From assembly GCA_003993805.1 (NCBI GenBank), contig RSEF01000014.1, positions 4,467,867-4,531,866 of the forward strand: a DNA stretch of 64,000 nt. Direction: 5' to 3'. Shown piece after piece: positions 1 through 18,263 of the stretch (within the stretch, counting starts at the first letter, position 1; every line of letters begins with the position of its first letter). The stretch is from Himantopus leucocephalus (taxonomy: Eukaryota > Chordata > Aves > Charadriiformes > Recurvirostridae). The notes under the pieces were generated by a model. It saw nothing but the letters and a program-made list of their open reading frames with translations, searched no databases and was not told the origin of the DNA. A program made the position numbers and the translations under genes.

Positions 1-3984
<3,984 letters not shown>

Positions 3985-4224
3985 TTAATGAAGGGTTGGC
4001 ATTTCTAAAGAGCAGTACTCAGTCATCAGCATGTTATTCAGGAGTTCAGTATTGTTTGCTTAATGGCAGGCCTTTAAACACTTCATGTGTGCATTATTTG
4101 CCGGGTAGCCTTCATTTCATCTTCTTTTTTAAACTACTGTAACAAAAAAATAGGAATTTGAGACTTGTGCACGCAGGCTGCTCTCACAAAGCTATTCCAC
4201 TCAGGACTCTCGCTCTATTTAACA

Positions 4225-4320
4225 AGACCTGTTTCATCACGCTCAAACATTTCATTAGTGATAGCGGTGAAGACAATGCCATTTCATTAAATTATCATTA
4301 ACTGTAATTATGAAATTTCC
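4225..4320. promoter_or_regulatory. AT-rich block with clustered TAAT cores (possible conserved element)
   Basis: The stretch holds several homeodomain-type cores (TCATTAGTGAT, CATTAAATTATCATTAA, GTAATTATGAAA) within about 100 bases, 300 bases upstream of FAM20C exon 4 in transcription direction. Such clusters are typical of vertebrate non-coding enhancers, but base composition alone could give them. Conservation was not testable here. Confidence 0.2.
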
Positions 4321-6824
4321 AAAAGTAATAACATTTTTCTTTCATCTTTGGCAGCCATGCAGCTCCTATCTAAAATGCGACTCTCCCTTTGTATTACCTA
4401 GAGCCAAAAGTGACATGTTTTTCTCATTTCAGAAGAAATGGGATCATTGCAGTTTGACGGCCACGACACATGTCATGTTTCAAAGAACATTAACAAGACC
4501 GTGCTCCAGAGAGGATGCAGAATTTGTTGTTTCTTCAGTTTAAGAACCAATAAAAATTGTCATTCTGATGGAAATAGAAAGGCTAAAGCTTCAACACCGA
4601 ACTCCACGGAAAACAGAAAGCTCTATGTAACAGAGGAGCAAATCTTGGGCTCACTTTAGGCAATTTCCAGGCCTGATGGCTTTTGGATGGAGCACAACTC
4701 AGGCAGTTGAGCAGTACAATGTCTGGGCCCCACCTCAAGCCGCATCATGCCCTATTTTGAAGCCTTGAATGGGAGATAAGCACCGCAAAGCTGCTCCGCA
4801 GAGCATCTGCAAGGGAGGACAGTTCCCCAGAAGAGGAAAACAAAGCTCTTTCTCATTCCGCGCTGTCACAGGTGGCCAGCTGACAGCTCGTGCGTCACCC
4901 ATGCTACACACTGCCAATTAAAATACAGCTTCTACACCGGGACCGCGTCGCATGAAAGGCTTTGGGGGGGTGCTGGCGCAGAGCTCAAACCTCCAGAGGT
5001 TGCAGCAAGTCCTAATTACGGGGCTTGCGGGGAACCTGAAGCTGTGTCCACCCACGCTCATTCCCACAAAGACCACCATGACTACCACGACGGCTATCTG
5101 CCCGTGAGCGCTCCCGTATCCACCTTGTTGAAGAAACCAGACGAGTCACGTGGGTTTTGACTATATGGAGACTTTGCCATGCAACCAGCAGGGTCTGAAA
5201 GGCTGACACCCTTTCCCAGACAGTCTTTATATTAACGTCTTGGCAAGGTACTCTGTCTCGCCCTAAATGATGAACTATTGCCATCATAAAGACAACATCA
5301 AGATATCTGACTTGTGTTCAATCTAACCCAAGGTCAGAGGGGCTTCCAACACCCCAGCGATGCTCCGGCCACAACAGCATTGACCACTGTCATAGTAGCG
5401 GTCACGGAGGTGGCCAACACTTGGCAGAAGTCCTGCCAGGGCGCTGCTGTGGCTGCAACGGGTTCATGAGGAGACAAGTGAGCCTGGCACAAAATAAAAA
5501 ATAATATTTTGCTTTGCCTCCTTAATAAATGCAAAAGGGGAAGGAGCAGGCCCACAAAGCGGAATACGGGGGAGCCAGAAACCTTTGGCACGTCACACAA
5601 TAGACCGTGCAATCAAGACAAGAGGCAGGAGAGCTGCAACCTCGTTGCGCATGTTCCCCTCAGAAGTGAAGAAATGAGCCCCGAACATAAATTCAAGGGA
5701 AAAGATTAACATATTTCTGTTGGGCAGAAAATTACACATTTGTATATAACTTTCCCTCCCCTCCAGATTTTAAAATAGTCCATTTCTTCAGCAAATCAAA
5801 GAGAGCAAGATTCATCCCAAGCTTTTGCAAACTTCACACATATCAGCACAGCTGATAAGTTGCAGAAAATATTACTAATTAGCTAATCAATGCCATCTGC
5901 TTTTTATCTCCCAAAGACTTAAAACAAATCACGGCTGTTCCTTTACAAGAAAATCTTGCTCCAGAAAATCAGACTTAAATAAGGGCTAGATGTCAATGGT
6001 GCACACACAGCGATGCCCCCAGCCCAGCTCCCCGGCGCTGCCTGCTCGACACACGGCCGCTCCGGACGTCACCGCCGGCATGGGCCGCTCGCTCCGATTT
6101 CACTTTTCTATTTGCTCCCTGCCACCCCCGGCAATGGCTGGGGATATTATTCACTTGTAAGTAAGTAGAGCTGTCCTGCAGGCTTAGACTTGTTTGTACA
6201 TATTTCTCTCCTGTCATAATGTATTATTAAGTGGTAGCACACCCTCCTAGAAGATCATGAACTCAATCGTCCTAAAACCTTCAAAACTGGACACCAAATC
6301 CACACTGCAATCTAGACAATGGCAATACTGGTGTTTTTTGAATCTGACTATACATCATGAAACAAACTCCCACGGTTCTTTGGTGCTTCAGGTGCTTCCC
6401 CCTGCTTAGGTACAGAAAAACACTCTCCGGCCATGGTCCCCATGGTCCGTGCCCATGTCAAACAAGCATAGTGCCCACTTTTCCGTCTCTTGGAAATATT
6501 GGGTTATTCTGAACCTAGACTGGAAGGAGGATTTATCAACCCCCCAAGCTGCTTTACATTCCTTATGTTCCTTTGCAAAGCTCTGCAGGATGAGGATGTG
6601 GCAGATCCAAACGCGAAACCCTCTCCTGAAATAACCTTGAAAAATCCTTTCTCCTGACTTACTCCAATACCCCACAGACAGAACAGGAACCCTGCTCCTT
6701 GCATCTGACCTTAGCTGGCAAGCCTTTTGTTCAAACATACATTTATTGTTAATTTGATGTCTGCAGGAGCACCTAAAGAGATTCCTTGGTAATTCCTCAG
6801 CCGCAGCAAGCTGCCGTACCCCCA

Positions 6825-6862
6825 GCAGACGCTAACACGTGTGGCAGACGCTAACACGTGTG
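6825..6862. repeat. perfect 19-bp tandem duplication
   Basis: GCAGACGCTAACACGTGTG occurs twice head to tail (6825-6843 and 6844-6862) with no difference, which suggests a recent slippage or duplication event in the intron. Confidence 0.9.
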
Positions 6863-9123
6863 GTGATCGTAGCCTGAGGTACACAGCTGGATTTAAGAAG
6901 CCACATGAGCCAAACACAGCTTTGAATGAATGGAACCAATGGACTGTTATGGGAATGGCTTTAACAGTCTTAAAAGGGGACCTACATCATAATCTATATT
7001 TTTTTTACTTTATCCAAATGTGTTTATACACGATTTTATTGTAGCCACATTAAAAAAGTTGCTATTTTTCAGTTTGCACAATCTAATCAATGCATTGCCT
7101 GGTTTGGTGCTGTTCTACTCTGCTGTGGCTGTAGAGAGAGGTGGAAGATCAAACTCTGCTCTCAGCAACGTGACGTGCAGTGAGCAAGTCCTACCGCTCC
7201 CTCCAGCTCTAGGTGGTGGCAACTGGCCCTGGGTCTCCCCGTGACAGACTGGGGAAGGGGCGTTCATGCCCAGTAAAGCATCTTATAAAACAACACTGGA
7301 ACCGACCCATCCCACAGCATGTTTTAAATCAGAATTGCATTGTAAAGGGGAAAAAAACCCCAACCCTCAAGTTATTTTGTTGTTTGGTTTTTTTTACCTG
7401 ATGGCTATCGAAGGTTATTTTCTAATAAAATGTCAGAGTTAATGAGATATTTGAGCAAACAGACCAATACGCTGAACGCTCTGCAGAAGGGTCGGCTTCT
7501 GAGGGACAAGGAATGAGAGCTCCGGCGCGAGCTCCTCGGGCCAGCAGTGACATCTCCTGAGGTGCAGGGACAGGGTCTGCACAGGCTGCAGACGGGGGAG
7601 AGCATCGCTGGCGGCGGCTCTTATTTTGCAAACAGTTGGAATCTGGTGATCCTCTCTTTGGAGAAGGATTTGGCAGATATTTGTAACGGCGGGCTGGGAA
7701 GCTCTGGAGGAGAGACAGATGGAGGTCTGTTGATACTGCACACAGTTAAAAATTACATAGTGGCACCAGACCAATTCCAGGATGAGGGAAAGACAAATCA
7801 GCACGGTAACACTAGCAGGGGAGAAATAAGAACTAAGGGGAAATCAAAGCCCATGAAAATTTCCCCACCGTGGAACAACTCCGAGGAAACACGGCAAGTA
7901 AAGGATGAGTTTAAAGGGGCCAGGGATGCCTTTGCGTTGACACAAGACGAGATGCAACCATGATCTGGTCTCGTGGCTAGAAAAGCGAGTCATGCTTACA
8001 AATCGAAGGAATAAAGCTACTCTGATAAACGAACAGCCATGAACAAATCTGTGAGTCAGCTCCATTCTGGCTACGGCCGGGACCCGGTTTGGTGTTCAGC
8101 AGTGTTTGGATAAACCCACATAGTGCTTTGCGTGCAGAAATAATTGCAAGCCTCAAGCTTTTCTTAAATGTTTCTGTAAACATTTTTTGGCCAATTACTT
8201 GATCCCCAAACCCCAACATTAATGCTTTCTTGGGGTTTTTCCTCCTGCCATTCACGAGCCTCCTCACCCCAGTGAGCCTGCAGGCTCTGCAGACTCTCCG
8301 GCGTTCCAGAAAACACCGTTATAGGAACTAAACCTTTAACATGCAAATCTGTATTTTGTTTCCAGGATCCCTTGCATACACCTGCCCAAATTACCAGGAT
8401 TAATACCCACCAGGGCCATGTATTACTCGAAACAATCCTGCCTCCATGCCAGACTTCCTCTGCTCTGGAGGGGTCCTGTTATCTGCACAGCAGCCAAAAA
8501 GCTAGAAAATAGGGCAAACAGCCCAACGTGAGCCAAGCGTTGCCCTGACAGACACACACTGCCTTCCTGCGCCGCAGTCCAGAGACATTTCAGAGACACC
8601 TTGTGTGTCAAACCCGCGTACCTCAGCTCGTGAGAGGATGTGCCGCTGATTGGGAACACGCTCCTGTTCAGCAGGCTGCACTCCTGCTCCGACACGTAAT
8701 CAGGGGAATCGGGATTAGGGGTGATTACGGACCACCAGTGCCGTGCCACAGCAGGGAGGGGGGTTGTGTGGGTTTGAGCGTTCTGCAGACAGAGACCCTG
8801 ACCCTCCCTGGCCAGGGACGTTCGGCAGCAGCAAAATCACAAAGAGACACAACAGCCCAAGGAGGCACGGTCATCACATTGGCAGGGACACCACTAACAT
8901 TGATAACAGAGTAATATGCCTATCGGAACAGATAACTGGAGATTATCTGGGTCTACCCACAGCCATAGGTCGCTACCCTGCTCCTTTGGAAAGCAGCTTT
9001 CCTCTCTTCCCGTGGAGTGTTCAAGGGGTTTAAATACGTGTCCTGGAGCCGGGGTGCAGGCTCAGCAGTTAATATACATACAGCGTTACCTAAATGATAA
9101 AATATAGTTAACACAAGACAAGA

Positions 9124-9270
9124 AGGCTGCCACTCAGCAGTTTGCTGCTGTTTCAATTCCTTTGTGGCCTGGGAGGGACTTGGGGACCTCTTGCATNAGG
9201 CTGCCACTCAGCAGTTTGCTGCTGTTTCAATTCCTTTGTGGCCTGGGAGGAACTTGGGGACCTCTTGCAT
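9124..9270. repeat. 73-bp near-identical direct repeat around a single N
   Basis: Copies at 9124-9196 and 9198-9270 differ at one base (GGGACT versus GGAACT) and are separated by exactly one N at 9197. A single N between two copies is the mark of contigs placed side by side instead of being merged, so this is more likely an assembly artefact than a real duplication. Confidence 0.85.
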
Positions 9271-9328
9271 TTGGAACCACCACAGTGGGGCTTTGTAGGC
9301 AGCCCCTTGCTCCGGCAAGCGGCCACAG

Positions 9329-9475
9329 CACAGATGCCCCACCGAGCTCGGTGAGCTTTTCCTCCAGCACAAACACCCCACCGAGCCCAGGGAGCCTTTC
9401 CTCTAGCACAGACACCCCGGCGAGCCCGGTGAGCCTTTCCTCCAGCACAGACACCCTGGTGAGCCTTTCCTCCGG
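9329..9475. repeat. 39-bp minisatellite, 3.8 copies
   Basis: Units lie at 9329-9367, 9368-9406, 9407-9445 and 9446-9475. The unit runs from CACAGACACCCC to GAGCCTTTCCTCCAG. The last unit has a 9-base internal deletion. Because 39 is a multiple of three the array is open in several frames on both strands, which explains the repetitive peptide frames here; I do not consider them genes. Confidence 0.92.
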
Positions 9476-11858
9476 CACAGACAGGCACCAAACCCCCCCA
9501 GCCCTCCCCATGAAGCTCGAAGGGGGAACCTCAGGCTGCAAGTCCCACGTCTGCATGCAGGATTTTCTCCCTCCCCCTCCCCCAGCCCTTACGTCAAATT
9601 GGATTGTGCAGCAGTAGGATCCAGAGTGCCCCGAGATCATCTAAAGCTTATTATTCTAAGTGAAGGAGGCAGCCCGTGGAAAAACCCCGATGTCTCTGAG
9701 GCAGCTGTGGTCCTTAGGAGGGTACTTCGGTTCTGCGTGCAGAGTCGTGTCATCCGGGAGGGCTTTCCATGTGTTTGGCACCAGTCAGAACAGGTGGGAA
9801 AAATGCCACTTAATTTTAGAATACATTTTAGTGGCTTAGTAAGTCCTTAGGAAGAGAAATGATATTGCTAACGCAGCTACATCTAACAGTACCGAAGATA
9901 TCTGGTGCCTATTTCTGACTCCTTCTGGAGCCTTGGCAGCTGGTGGCTTTGGCTTTATCAAAGCGTTCTGCTACAAAGAGCACTCCCAGGAACAAGAGCC
10001 GTCCAGAAAACGAGCGGCCAACCCCGGAATGCAAAGACATGCAATTGAAGCGGTACAGAAAGGATGTTTGGCCCATTTTATCGCTATCATCCAAACGGCA
10101 ATATGGGCCTCCGCAGGGTACCCAGGCTTCTCCCGTTTAACCAGCAGTTCTGCAGCGAGAAAAAATGCCACGTGCTATAGTGGCAGAAAGACAGAAATTT
10201 GCACAGGGATGTGATAGCAATAGGAATAATTAGCAAACTGCCAAGAGGATAAATACCGAGATCATGCTACTGCATGCCAGCCCCGCAGTGCTTTTCTCCC
10301 GAGCAGACCAGGAGAGCTTGACAACAGCACATGCTCACGGACCAGTTAGCTTAATATAAATCATAAACTTCTGGTGCAGAGAATGACAATAAGCTTCTGA
10401 AAGAGCATTTGTATGTATAAACATCTCGTTACCTGGCACAGGAGGATAGTGGGGAGAAAAGGGAGAGCAAATCCACAGGGAATTAGCATATTAAGGTGGG
10501 TTTCCCTTCCATCTCCAGCCGCGGAGTCAAAGACAAACGGGCTCCGGAGGTCACCTAACCCGTGCCCCGGCCCCAGGGCCACATCAGCTAGACCTAAACC
10601 ATTCTTGACAGACGTTGCCATAATGTGATCTTCAAAGTGTCCTTTCACAACCCCGCGGCTCCCACCCTCTCCTCCTTGTCCCCGCTTGCTGGCCTTACCC
10701 TTCCGCTAATTTCCCATGCCGTTTTTCCTCCTCGCCCCGCGACGAAGGCGGTCGCACCCGTGAGGCTTTCTGCAGCCGACCGAGGGCCTGGCGCAGGAGG
10801 GAATACCTGCAAACTACCGGCTCCCGTTCCCGCGAAGAGCATCCCTGAGCCACGACCTGGGAGTTAAGCCTTAACCCCTTTAGGCTGCAGATTCCTCAGC
10901 TCAGAGGCCGCTCTTTACTAACCACAATTAATTTATTTTTAATTTGTTGAAATCCCAACCAGCCCGAAGCCCTGAAAGCCCACCCCAGGCTTTGCCCTTA
11001 AACCCAGCGCTGTTGCTAGAAGGCGATGAAGCAACCTCTGACTCCTCTACATAGATCGGGCTGTTTGTGAAAAGGTTGTGCAAAACCAGTGCCTTGTGCA
11101 GGGCAGCACCAGGGAAGGGCTCCTGCCGCGCCACGCACAAGATGTAGATATACAGACATAGATATATAAAAGCAGATTTTCACCTGAGCAAAACAGGAGT
11201 TACCGCTCCTGACTACACAAGCAGATAGGATGTGAAGGGATGAATAATCAGGGTAACTAATATGATGCAAGAATATGAAAGATTCATTTCATTCTCCACT
11301 AAAATACAATAATAATAATAAAACCAGACATTTCCCTCTTCTTTGGGGCTTTTCTGTTCCTTCTAGTGATCTGGATTTGGTATTAGTAGCTCAGAACGTA
11401 CCCTCTCCGTGCCGTTGCCTTCACTGACATTGTGCTGACAGTAAAGTCAAGGCATAATCTCACCAATCATCATTTCATTGTCTACCAGCACAGAAGAATA
11501 GCTCTTTTTTTCATTCATTCTTTTGTGCTTTCAGATACATAAGACATGAAGAGAATCTTTGATCAGCACAAAACACATAGGAGTTTGATCAACTGGGAAA
11601 ATTTCCTTCAGCAATTCGGAATATTACTTCCAGCTCTGCCTAGTAAGTAGCTGCCTGTCACCACGGGAAAAGCAAAAGGAAAAAAGAAATATTAGCGTAA
11701 GCACATTTGTCAGGATGTCTCCCCCCTCCTCTTCCCCACGCTTTTTGGCGCGACAGCCGGCGCTCCCATTCCCCTCCCAGGGAACGGGGGGAAGGAGAGG
11801 GGGGTCCCTGTGCAGGGGCTGCACCCCCAGCCTGGCCAGAGCACAGAGTCACAGGTTC

Positions 11859-11973
11859 TTTATTATTATTATTATGATTATTGTTGTTATTATTATTATT
11901 ACTATTATTATTATATTGATGATGATGATTATTATTATTATTATTATATTGTTACTGTTGTTATTATTATTTA
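11859..11973. repeat. imperfect ATT/ATG trinucleotide microsatellite
   Basis: About 115 bases of (TTA)n interrupted by GTT, GAT and CTA variants. The interruptions suggest an old, partly decayed array. Low-complexity Ile/Asn/Leu frames across it are not genes. Confidence 0.95.
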
Positions 11974-14900
11974 GAAGACGGCTGGAAAGAAGGCAAAATG
12001 AAATGCTGGTACAAAGCAGGTAAGCCGCACAAAACCAGAGAGATGAACTCCAGTGCTCCCAAACTCTCGATGGATGTACATAGCTGCACTTACTGTATAA
12101 TCCCTTCATACCCCGGTAGCGCATACCGCCTGCTGGGGTACTGGCCACGATGTGACCAGACACGTAGGATCACCTGTATTTCCTCTGCACCCCACAAACA
12201 TCTCAAATTTAAGAGGCAGGCACAGTGTTCGAGAGCAAGCGAGTTTCAAATCCCAGAGGGGAGGGGAGTTTTTCCAGCACTCTGGGACAGCGGCCGATCC
12301 CGGCTGTTTCTGGAGCAGCACCGCTGAGTGTTGGGGGAAGTGAGATAAAGATGCTTTTCACGACCACTTTTCTGAGCTGTGTACAGGGCTGCTTCTCTTG
12401 TAAGGAATGACATGCACGGCTGCTTCTTGGTCAGCAGTGGGGATTGAGGTATGTATTTCCAAAATTAGAAGCTCAGGTCTTCAGACCCTGATTTGAAGAA
12501 GCCCACCCTCTGCGCAGGGAGCCGAGCGGGAGGTGTATAATCCATACCGCCACGCTGATTGCGCGGGAGGCAGCACACGCAGGCAGAAACGGCAGGCGTG
12601 CAGGTGTGCGGGACGTGCTGCAAATTCATCTCCATCTCCCTCTTTTGGGATGCTGGTGGACAGAGGGTGCATGGACGTTGATCCACGGTGGCTAACTGGC
12701 AGGGCCTGGGGGCTAGCACTTTTGTTCTGTCATCCAGAAAAAGCAGGGCTCGTACAAAAAAACAGATGAGTCACAGTATGAAGAGCAAAGCAAGCTCTGG
12801 GAAGCTCCTGTCACTAATTTACTTTGCAGATAAAATAATTCTTAACCCAGAAATAAGGTTGGGTTCATCTTTGAGACAGAAACCTGACCTGGCATACAGG
12901 GGTTGAAAGATTAAGAGGTACTCGACAGCACAACAAAAGAGTCTCCGGTGCCGACGTCAATATGGTCAATGCTGTTGCCACAGCAGGGAGAAAAATACCT
13001 CATAGCAATTAAATAAGCAGGAGACATCATTAACGAGGTGCCACAATGACATTTTGTGCCTTTCTTTAAGGTATCTTCATTAAGAAACTGTATCACCGTC
13101 GCTATTTTCTGCCCCTGGATGGCTTGGATTCCTCTGTGCTCTGGAACAAGTGGTGTGAGCATTTTTGCCATGCCAAGCCCGTGATGGCTGTCACCCTTCC
13201 CCTTGATTTATCCCTTTGAGGCTCTGTTGTACATTGTCCGCTGGCCATAAATTGCAAACATGAAAAATGATACAGCTGCAAAAACTATTTTTGAAAAGCA
13301 GGCAGTGCAAAGAGAGCTCCGTGTGAGCCCAGGTACCTTCCGCCTTTCTTCAGGAAAAAGACTGCAAAATATTTTCTGCAGAGGTTTTTCAATATACAAC
13401 ATTTGTAGAGCTCTGAGAGCACAGGAGGAAAAATATGTGTAAAATTAGAAGTCTGAAGCATTTCTTCAGCCCTAAGAATGTTACTTAATATGTCTGGGGT
13501 CATTAAGGGTAGGGATTTAACGGAACAATAACATTAAACATATTAGAAGCATAGCAGAGCTCAAATTGCTTTCAGCTTGTTGGGTTTTTTCTTTTCGCTG
13601 TACGTGATGTATGTGCCATTGAAATCCCAGGGTTCACAATAGGCTCCAGTTCAAAATAGGTTGGAAAAAGTAATTACCGTGGATCTGATGTATTGATACA
13701 TAACGGCTTCCTTTTTATTCATGAGTTTCCTTGCCATCATTGCGAGACCCATGAACGCTAGTGAGCTTGTCCTCAAAATCTCCCAGGAAGCAGGAAAATA
13801 TTAGCCCCGTTTTTCAGCAAAAGCTGCAAAACAGGGAGCTATTAAGGATTCAGCTCTGCCCTAAGCGAAGCGCTCTAGCCTCATTAAGCACATGCTTAAC
13901 TTTGGGCACACATATAGCCAGTGAACTATGTGTGTCCTTGACAGCCAAGCATGGGCTCAGCACTTCCTCGCAGCTCTTCTCTGCTCAGCCCTTCGCAAGA
14001 ACGAGCCGGCGCCACGCACCAGACCCCCGCAGCAGCGCCGGCCGCTCACCCCGCCGCTTCCACACCCACAGCTGCTGCTTTTATCTGCTTCTTCCACCCA
14101 TGACAACAACCGCTTTGGGAAAAAAACATGTTGTTCTGGCAAAAGTACAAGTCAGTTTGGCCCCGGGCTTTGGGAGAGCCCAGACGTCACCCTTCAGGTT
14201 GACACCCGCAGGTCCCAGGTGTGCTCAAGACTCCTTGTACCCCAACACCCACACCGCGCAAAGCACCGCAACGCCTCTGAACAAAAAAAATAATGACTTT
14301 TCGTACTTGTCTTGCCAGACTAACCAGAAATAAGGCTTAAATCCTGGCTTTCAACGTGTCTCCTGCTCCACGCAGGGAAATACAAATGGATCTAGTAAAG
14401 CTCAGACAACTTTTGTGAGCTCTCATGTTCCAGAAGAGCCGTTCGAGCTGTGCCAGGTACAGGAGCGGGCTGAAGGGCCGCAACAGTACGTATGAGCGAT
14501 ACAGAGCCAACATTTTCCTCTCCAGCCAGAGTGGAAGAAGTTGTTTGGACTGAATATTGACAGAACGAGCAGCACCGCGGTGTTTGCACTCTGCGTGCGG
14601 CCCGTGGGGTACAGGGCCCCTCTTCCAGTTTGCAGGTCAGGGTTGGAGTTTCTCCTCCCTGTCTCTCTCAAATGAAATGTTTGCAGTTCTTAAGATTGGG
14701 TAATAGGGATAAAACCTAATACAATCACACCTCGCTATTAGCCATACAATGAGGCTGTCATTTTAAGGTGGCTTGGAAGAATAAATAAAAGGATGCTCAG
14801 CCTCCAGCTATGGAAGTGAAAAATCCTTTGAACTGTCACTGTTCTGTGTCACAGGTGCCCTATATATCTGCGTTTGTACAGGGGAGCCCTACTTTCCCAA

Positions 14901-15892
14901 GGACCCCAAAGGAGAAACCGTGCTAACTTACAGCACACTCCCTCCTCCCTCCCACCTACCCATGCAGCAGTCAAACACGTTCGGCTTTTTATCTACCGTT
15001 TACCACTCAAGAGCTACTGGATACTGAATTACACTGAATTAAGTGCCTGAGATTCTGCAGATAAATTATTACTGTCAAAATCATTAACAGGACAGAGCCT
15101 GCATGGTGTGCATGTGTAGACCAACACATTAAAAAAGAGCATGAAATTCTCATTTGTACAGCAAGCTGCTTTCACCAGCTCAGGATCTGAAAGCCTGGAC
15201 ACTGTCCTCCCATCCAGCACAAAACAAGAAAGAGGGGCTGAGAGCAGTGACACACCTTGCGCAAGTTCCTCCTGCGAACCCCAGATCTCCCGCGCGCCGG
15301 CGGACGGCTGGGCTCAAGCCGCCCCACATCAGCGTCCCTGCACTGGTGCCCAGTCCTTGGGCAGGTCGGAGAATGGCAAGTTTTGCTTTTCAAGCTCGCT
15401 TCCATCCCAAATCCTGAGAATCTTTCACAGTTACACCGCTGAGGACAGCAGGCCTGTGGTTACTGGGAGATGATGGCTCCCCAGGGCTGTTTCCAGTTCC
15501 TCGGGGGTGCGATCTCCCAATAAAGCCCCTGAACCCGCCGTACCACAGCTATTAATGGTCCGTCATGCGTGGCAAAGGGCCGTGTGCCTCTCTCAGCTGG
15601 AAAGACGACGTAATTGCCTGTTCCAGGCTACTTAGTGGTTACAAAAGAAATGAGAATTGCTTTGATATGGTGTGCTATTCCACTGCTCTGGTAAAGCGAA
15701 CTACACGACCTCTCTCTTTTCTCATTCGTTTTATTTTTACTCCTGTCCCTTTGCTACTCCTCCTGCCAGCAAACACCATCTCCGTGAAGGGGGATGACTT
15801 ATTCTGTGCCCTAAGCTGGTTCCGCAGTTCATGGGTAAACTTTCATTTTTTAATGTATTCTCTTCTCAGCCAGAATTTTGCCGGAACAAGGC

Positions 15893-16071
15893 ATACGGAG
15901 CAGTACTTGGCGGCCGGCCGTTCCCGCTGTGCACGGGCACCCGCAAAACCCAGCGGCTCATCCGCCCCGCTCTGGGGCTGACCCTCGCGGACAGACACGT
16001 GTCCCACCTGGGTTGTTCCCGGCCGCAAAGCCGTACGCGTTCAGGAATGTGCGGGCACCACCGCATTGCCA
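15893..16071. other. CpG-dense intronic block
   Basis: I count 20 CpG dinucleotides by hand in this roughly 180-base stretch, far above the surrounding intron. A second dense patch lies at about 15280-15310. It may be an intragenic CpG island or simply GC-rich decayed sequence; no promoter element or exon is evident. Confidence 0.5.
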
Positions 16072-18263
16072 TGTTGAGCGTTTCTCCAGCAGCTCCTTTC
16101 TGCCCGGTGTCCGCCCAGGTGATTCACAAGCACCAATACTCCAGGGTGCCCCTAAACCCCTCGAGCGCTGGGGAACTGCGTTCCTCAGCCTCGGGCAGAG
16201 GATGCCCTAACGTTTCAACATGAAAGAAAATCCATGGAGCATCTTAGTACTAACCCCAATGTTTCACTCCCCGGCTAAATTTGAATTACCTAACTGTGTC
16301 CTTCTCAACCTGGGTTGGCCATTTGTTGCGTGGGTAAGAGTGCACTGGGTTGGGAGCCCTTTTTTGTCACCATTTCACAGATTAATTGTGCTGCCTTACA
16401 AAACTACAAAAAACTTTACATTCTCTCTAAACTTCTCCTCTTCCAGGCTGGAATGCCCCCCCGCTAATCCGCACTTTATATTAAGGGCACCACATGAGTC
16501 ACAAATTACACTGGAAATTACACATCAGGGTCCCTTTAGCTTGCAACCGTCTGGCTGAAGGGTGGATTGAGGCTCCGCAGCCCACGGGGAGTCACTGCGC
16601 TCCTCCCAGGGGAAAATCAAGCCATATTAGCATCTCTTCCCTCTTCTGCATCTGCACGGAGGAGGAGGATTTTAACCTCCCGGCCTCCAGCTGAGCCCTG
16701 CTGTGGGGCTGCAAGTGCAGTCCCCGCTCTCCGCAGAGCATCGTCCCTCTCCTCCTTTAATCCCAGTTAAAGACACAGCATTTTAGGAAAAAACTGGAGG
16801 TGAAGGTTTGGAGGAGCATCACTCACAAGGACAGCAGATGCAAGATTTCAAAAGGACTCAGTACTGACCTAACCTGCTCCTAAGAAAAAAAAAAAAGACC
16901 TATTGAAAACTCTGAAAAATACCCCATAGGAAGAACAAAGAGCAGCAGGGCACGAGCGGAGCGGCGACACGGCAGTGCGCAGGAAGGGCGACCGGCTGCC
17001 CCAGCTGCTCGGGGCAATCCCTGCTTTATTCAAACATCTCCCACCAAGAGCGACGCGTCCCCTGAGCTCCCAAGCTCAAGGTGCAGAGAAATAGTCACAC
17101 TTGGTGGATCGCAAAAACGCCCCCACCGAAAGCTGGGGGAGGATGAAGAAGGGGGTGTGGTGGTGGGGGGTGTGTGCACAGGCAGAGAGGGGAACACTTC
17201 CCACTGGTGAGACTCAGCCAAGTTAGTGCTCGATGTGAACCGGGTGTGCTCTTCTAGACAAGACACGGAAATTAGTTTCGGCTAATTTAAACTTACAAGC
17301 CTGCCTATGTTGAGGTTGCTTGGTAAGATAAGGAGAGATTAAACTAAAGTATGCAAGGGTTGGTAATAAAAGCAGAGCTTACAAAGTACAGCCCAAGAAA
17401 AAAGAGATGAGAGTAGAGGACAAGAGAAGGGAGAAAAAAATCTGCAAAGGATGTGCAGTAAAATCTTTAGTGAAATGGTATCATTGCCAAATTTTTTTTT
17501 TTATGGAGCTGATTTACGACATGCAGCTGCTTTTCCCTAACAGTGCACGTCTGGCTACTTCTCCTTCAATTTTTCACTCTGTTTAAATATCTACAAAATA
17601 AGAAGCTTATCTATTGTACAGTGCGATAGATGTGTGTGCGCACAGCCCACAGGAGTTCTGTGGGCGTCTGGTTTCAGAGGGGACTATGTTTTTCCTAAAG
17701 CCAAGGACGCTCGTGTATCAGTTTTCCTGCCTTTTAATATGAACTGTGAGGATAAGTATATGGCAGAGCAAAGCCATGGTGTGACTTAATCTTTGAACGT
17801 CACCGCCTCATTCCTCCAGCACTTACTGTTTTTCTCTGGGTCTGATCCAACTTTCCTTCCACTTGGTGAAAGGTCTCCCATTGAGTTCAAGGTGAACTGC
17901 ATCAGGAAGGACGGAGCCAGTTCATAAACTGGGTCCCGACCTGCCCAGACTCAAGTTTAAAGGCCGGCCAAGTCATGGGAAAAGCCTCCCATTGACTTCA
18001 GTGGCGTGTGGAGCGATGCACATCAAAGCGAGTCACTAAATGAGCCACCTGGGACAGCAAATACCCCACTCTTGTCCACGCCTGGATGTGGGGGACAGAA
18101 GACATAACCTCTGTGTTTAGTGTTTAGTTTAAATACATCCATGGCATCTTCCGCAGCTCTTGCTGGTATCAAGGCAGATATGGCAGGATTAAGCAAGAGC
18201 AGGAGTAGAAGGGTCTTAAATTAACATCGGAATTTCAAGTCTGTTCAAAGCACACTGTGTGTC

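Noticed and set aside
9153..9640. repetitive minus- and plus-strand frames with Glu/Leu/Arg or Ser/Thr/Pro repeats
   Set aside because: They are translations of the 39-bp minisatellite, which stays open because the unit is a multiple of three.
11849..12163. frame with a long Asn/Ile repeat
   Set aside because: It is a translation of the ATT microsatellite.
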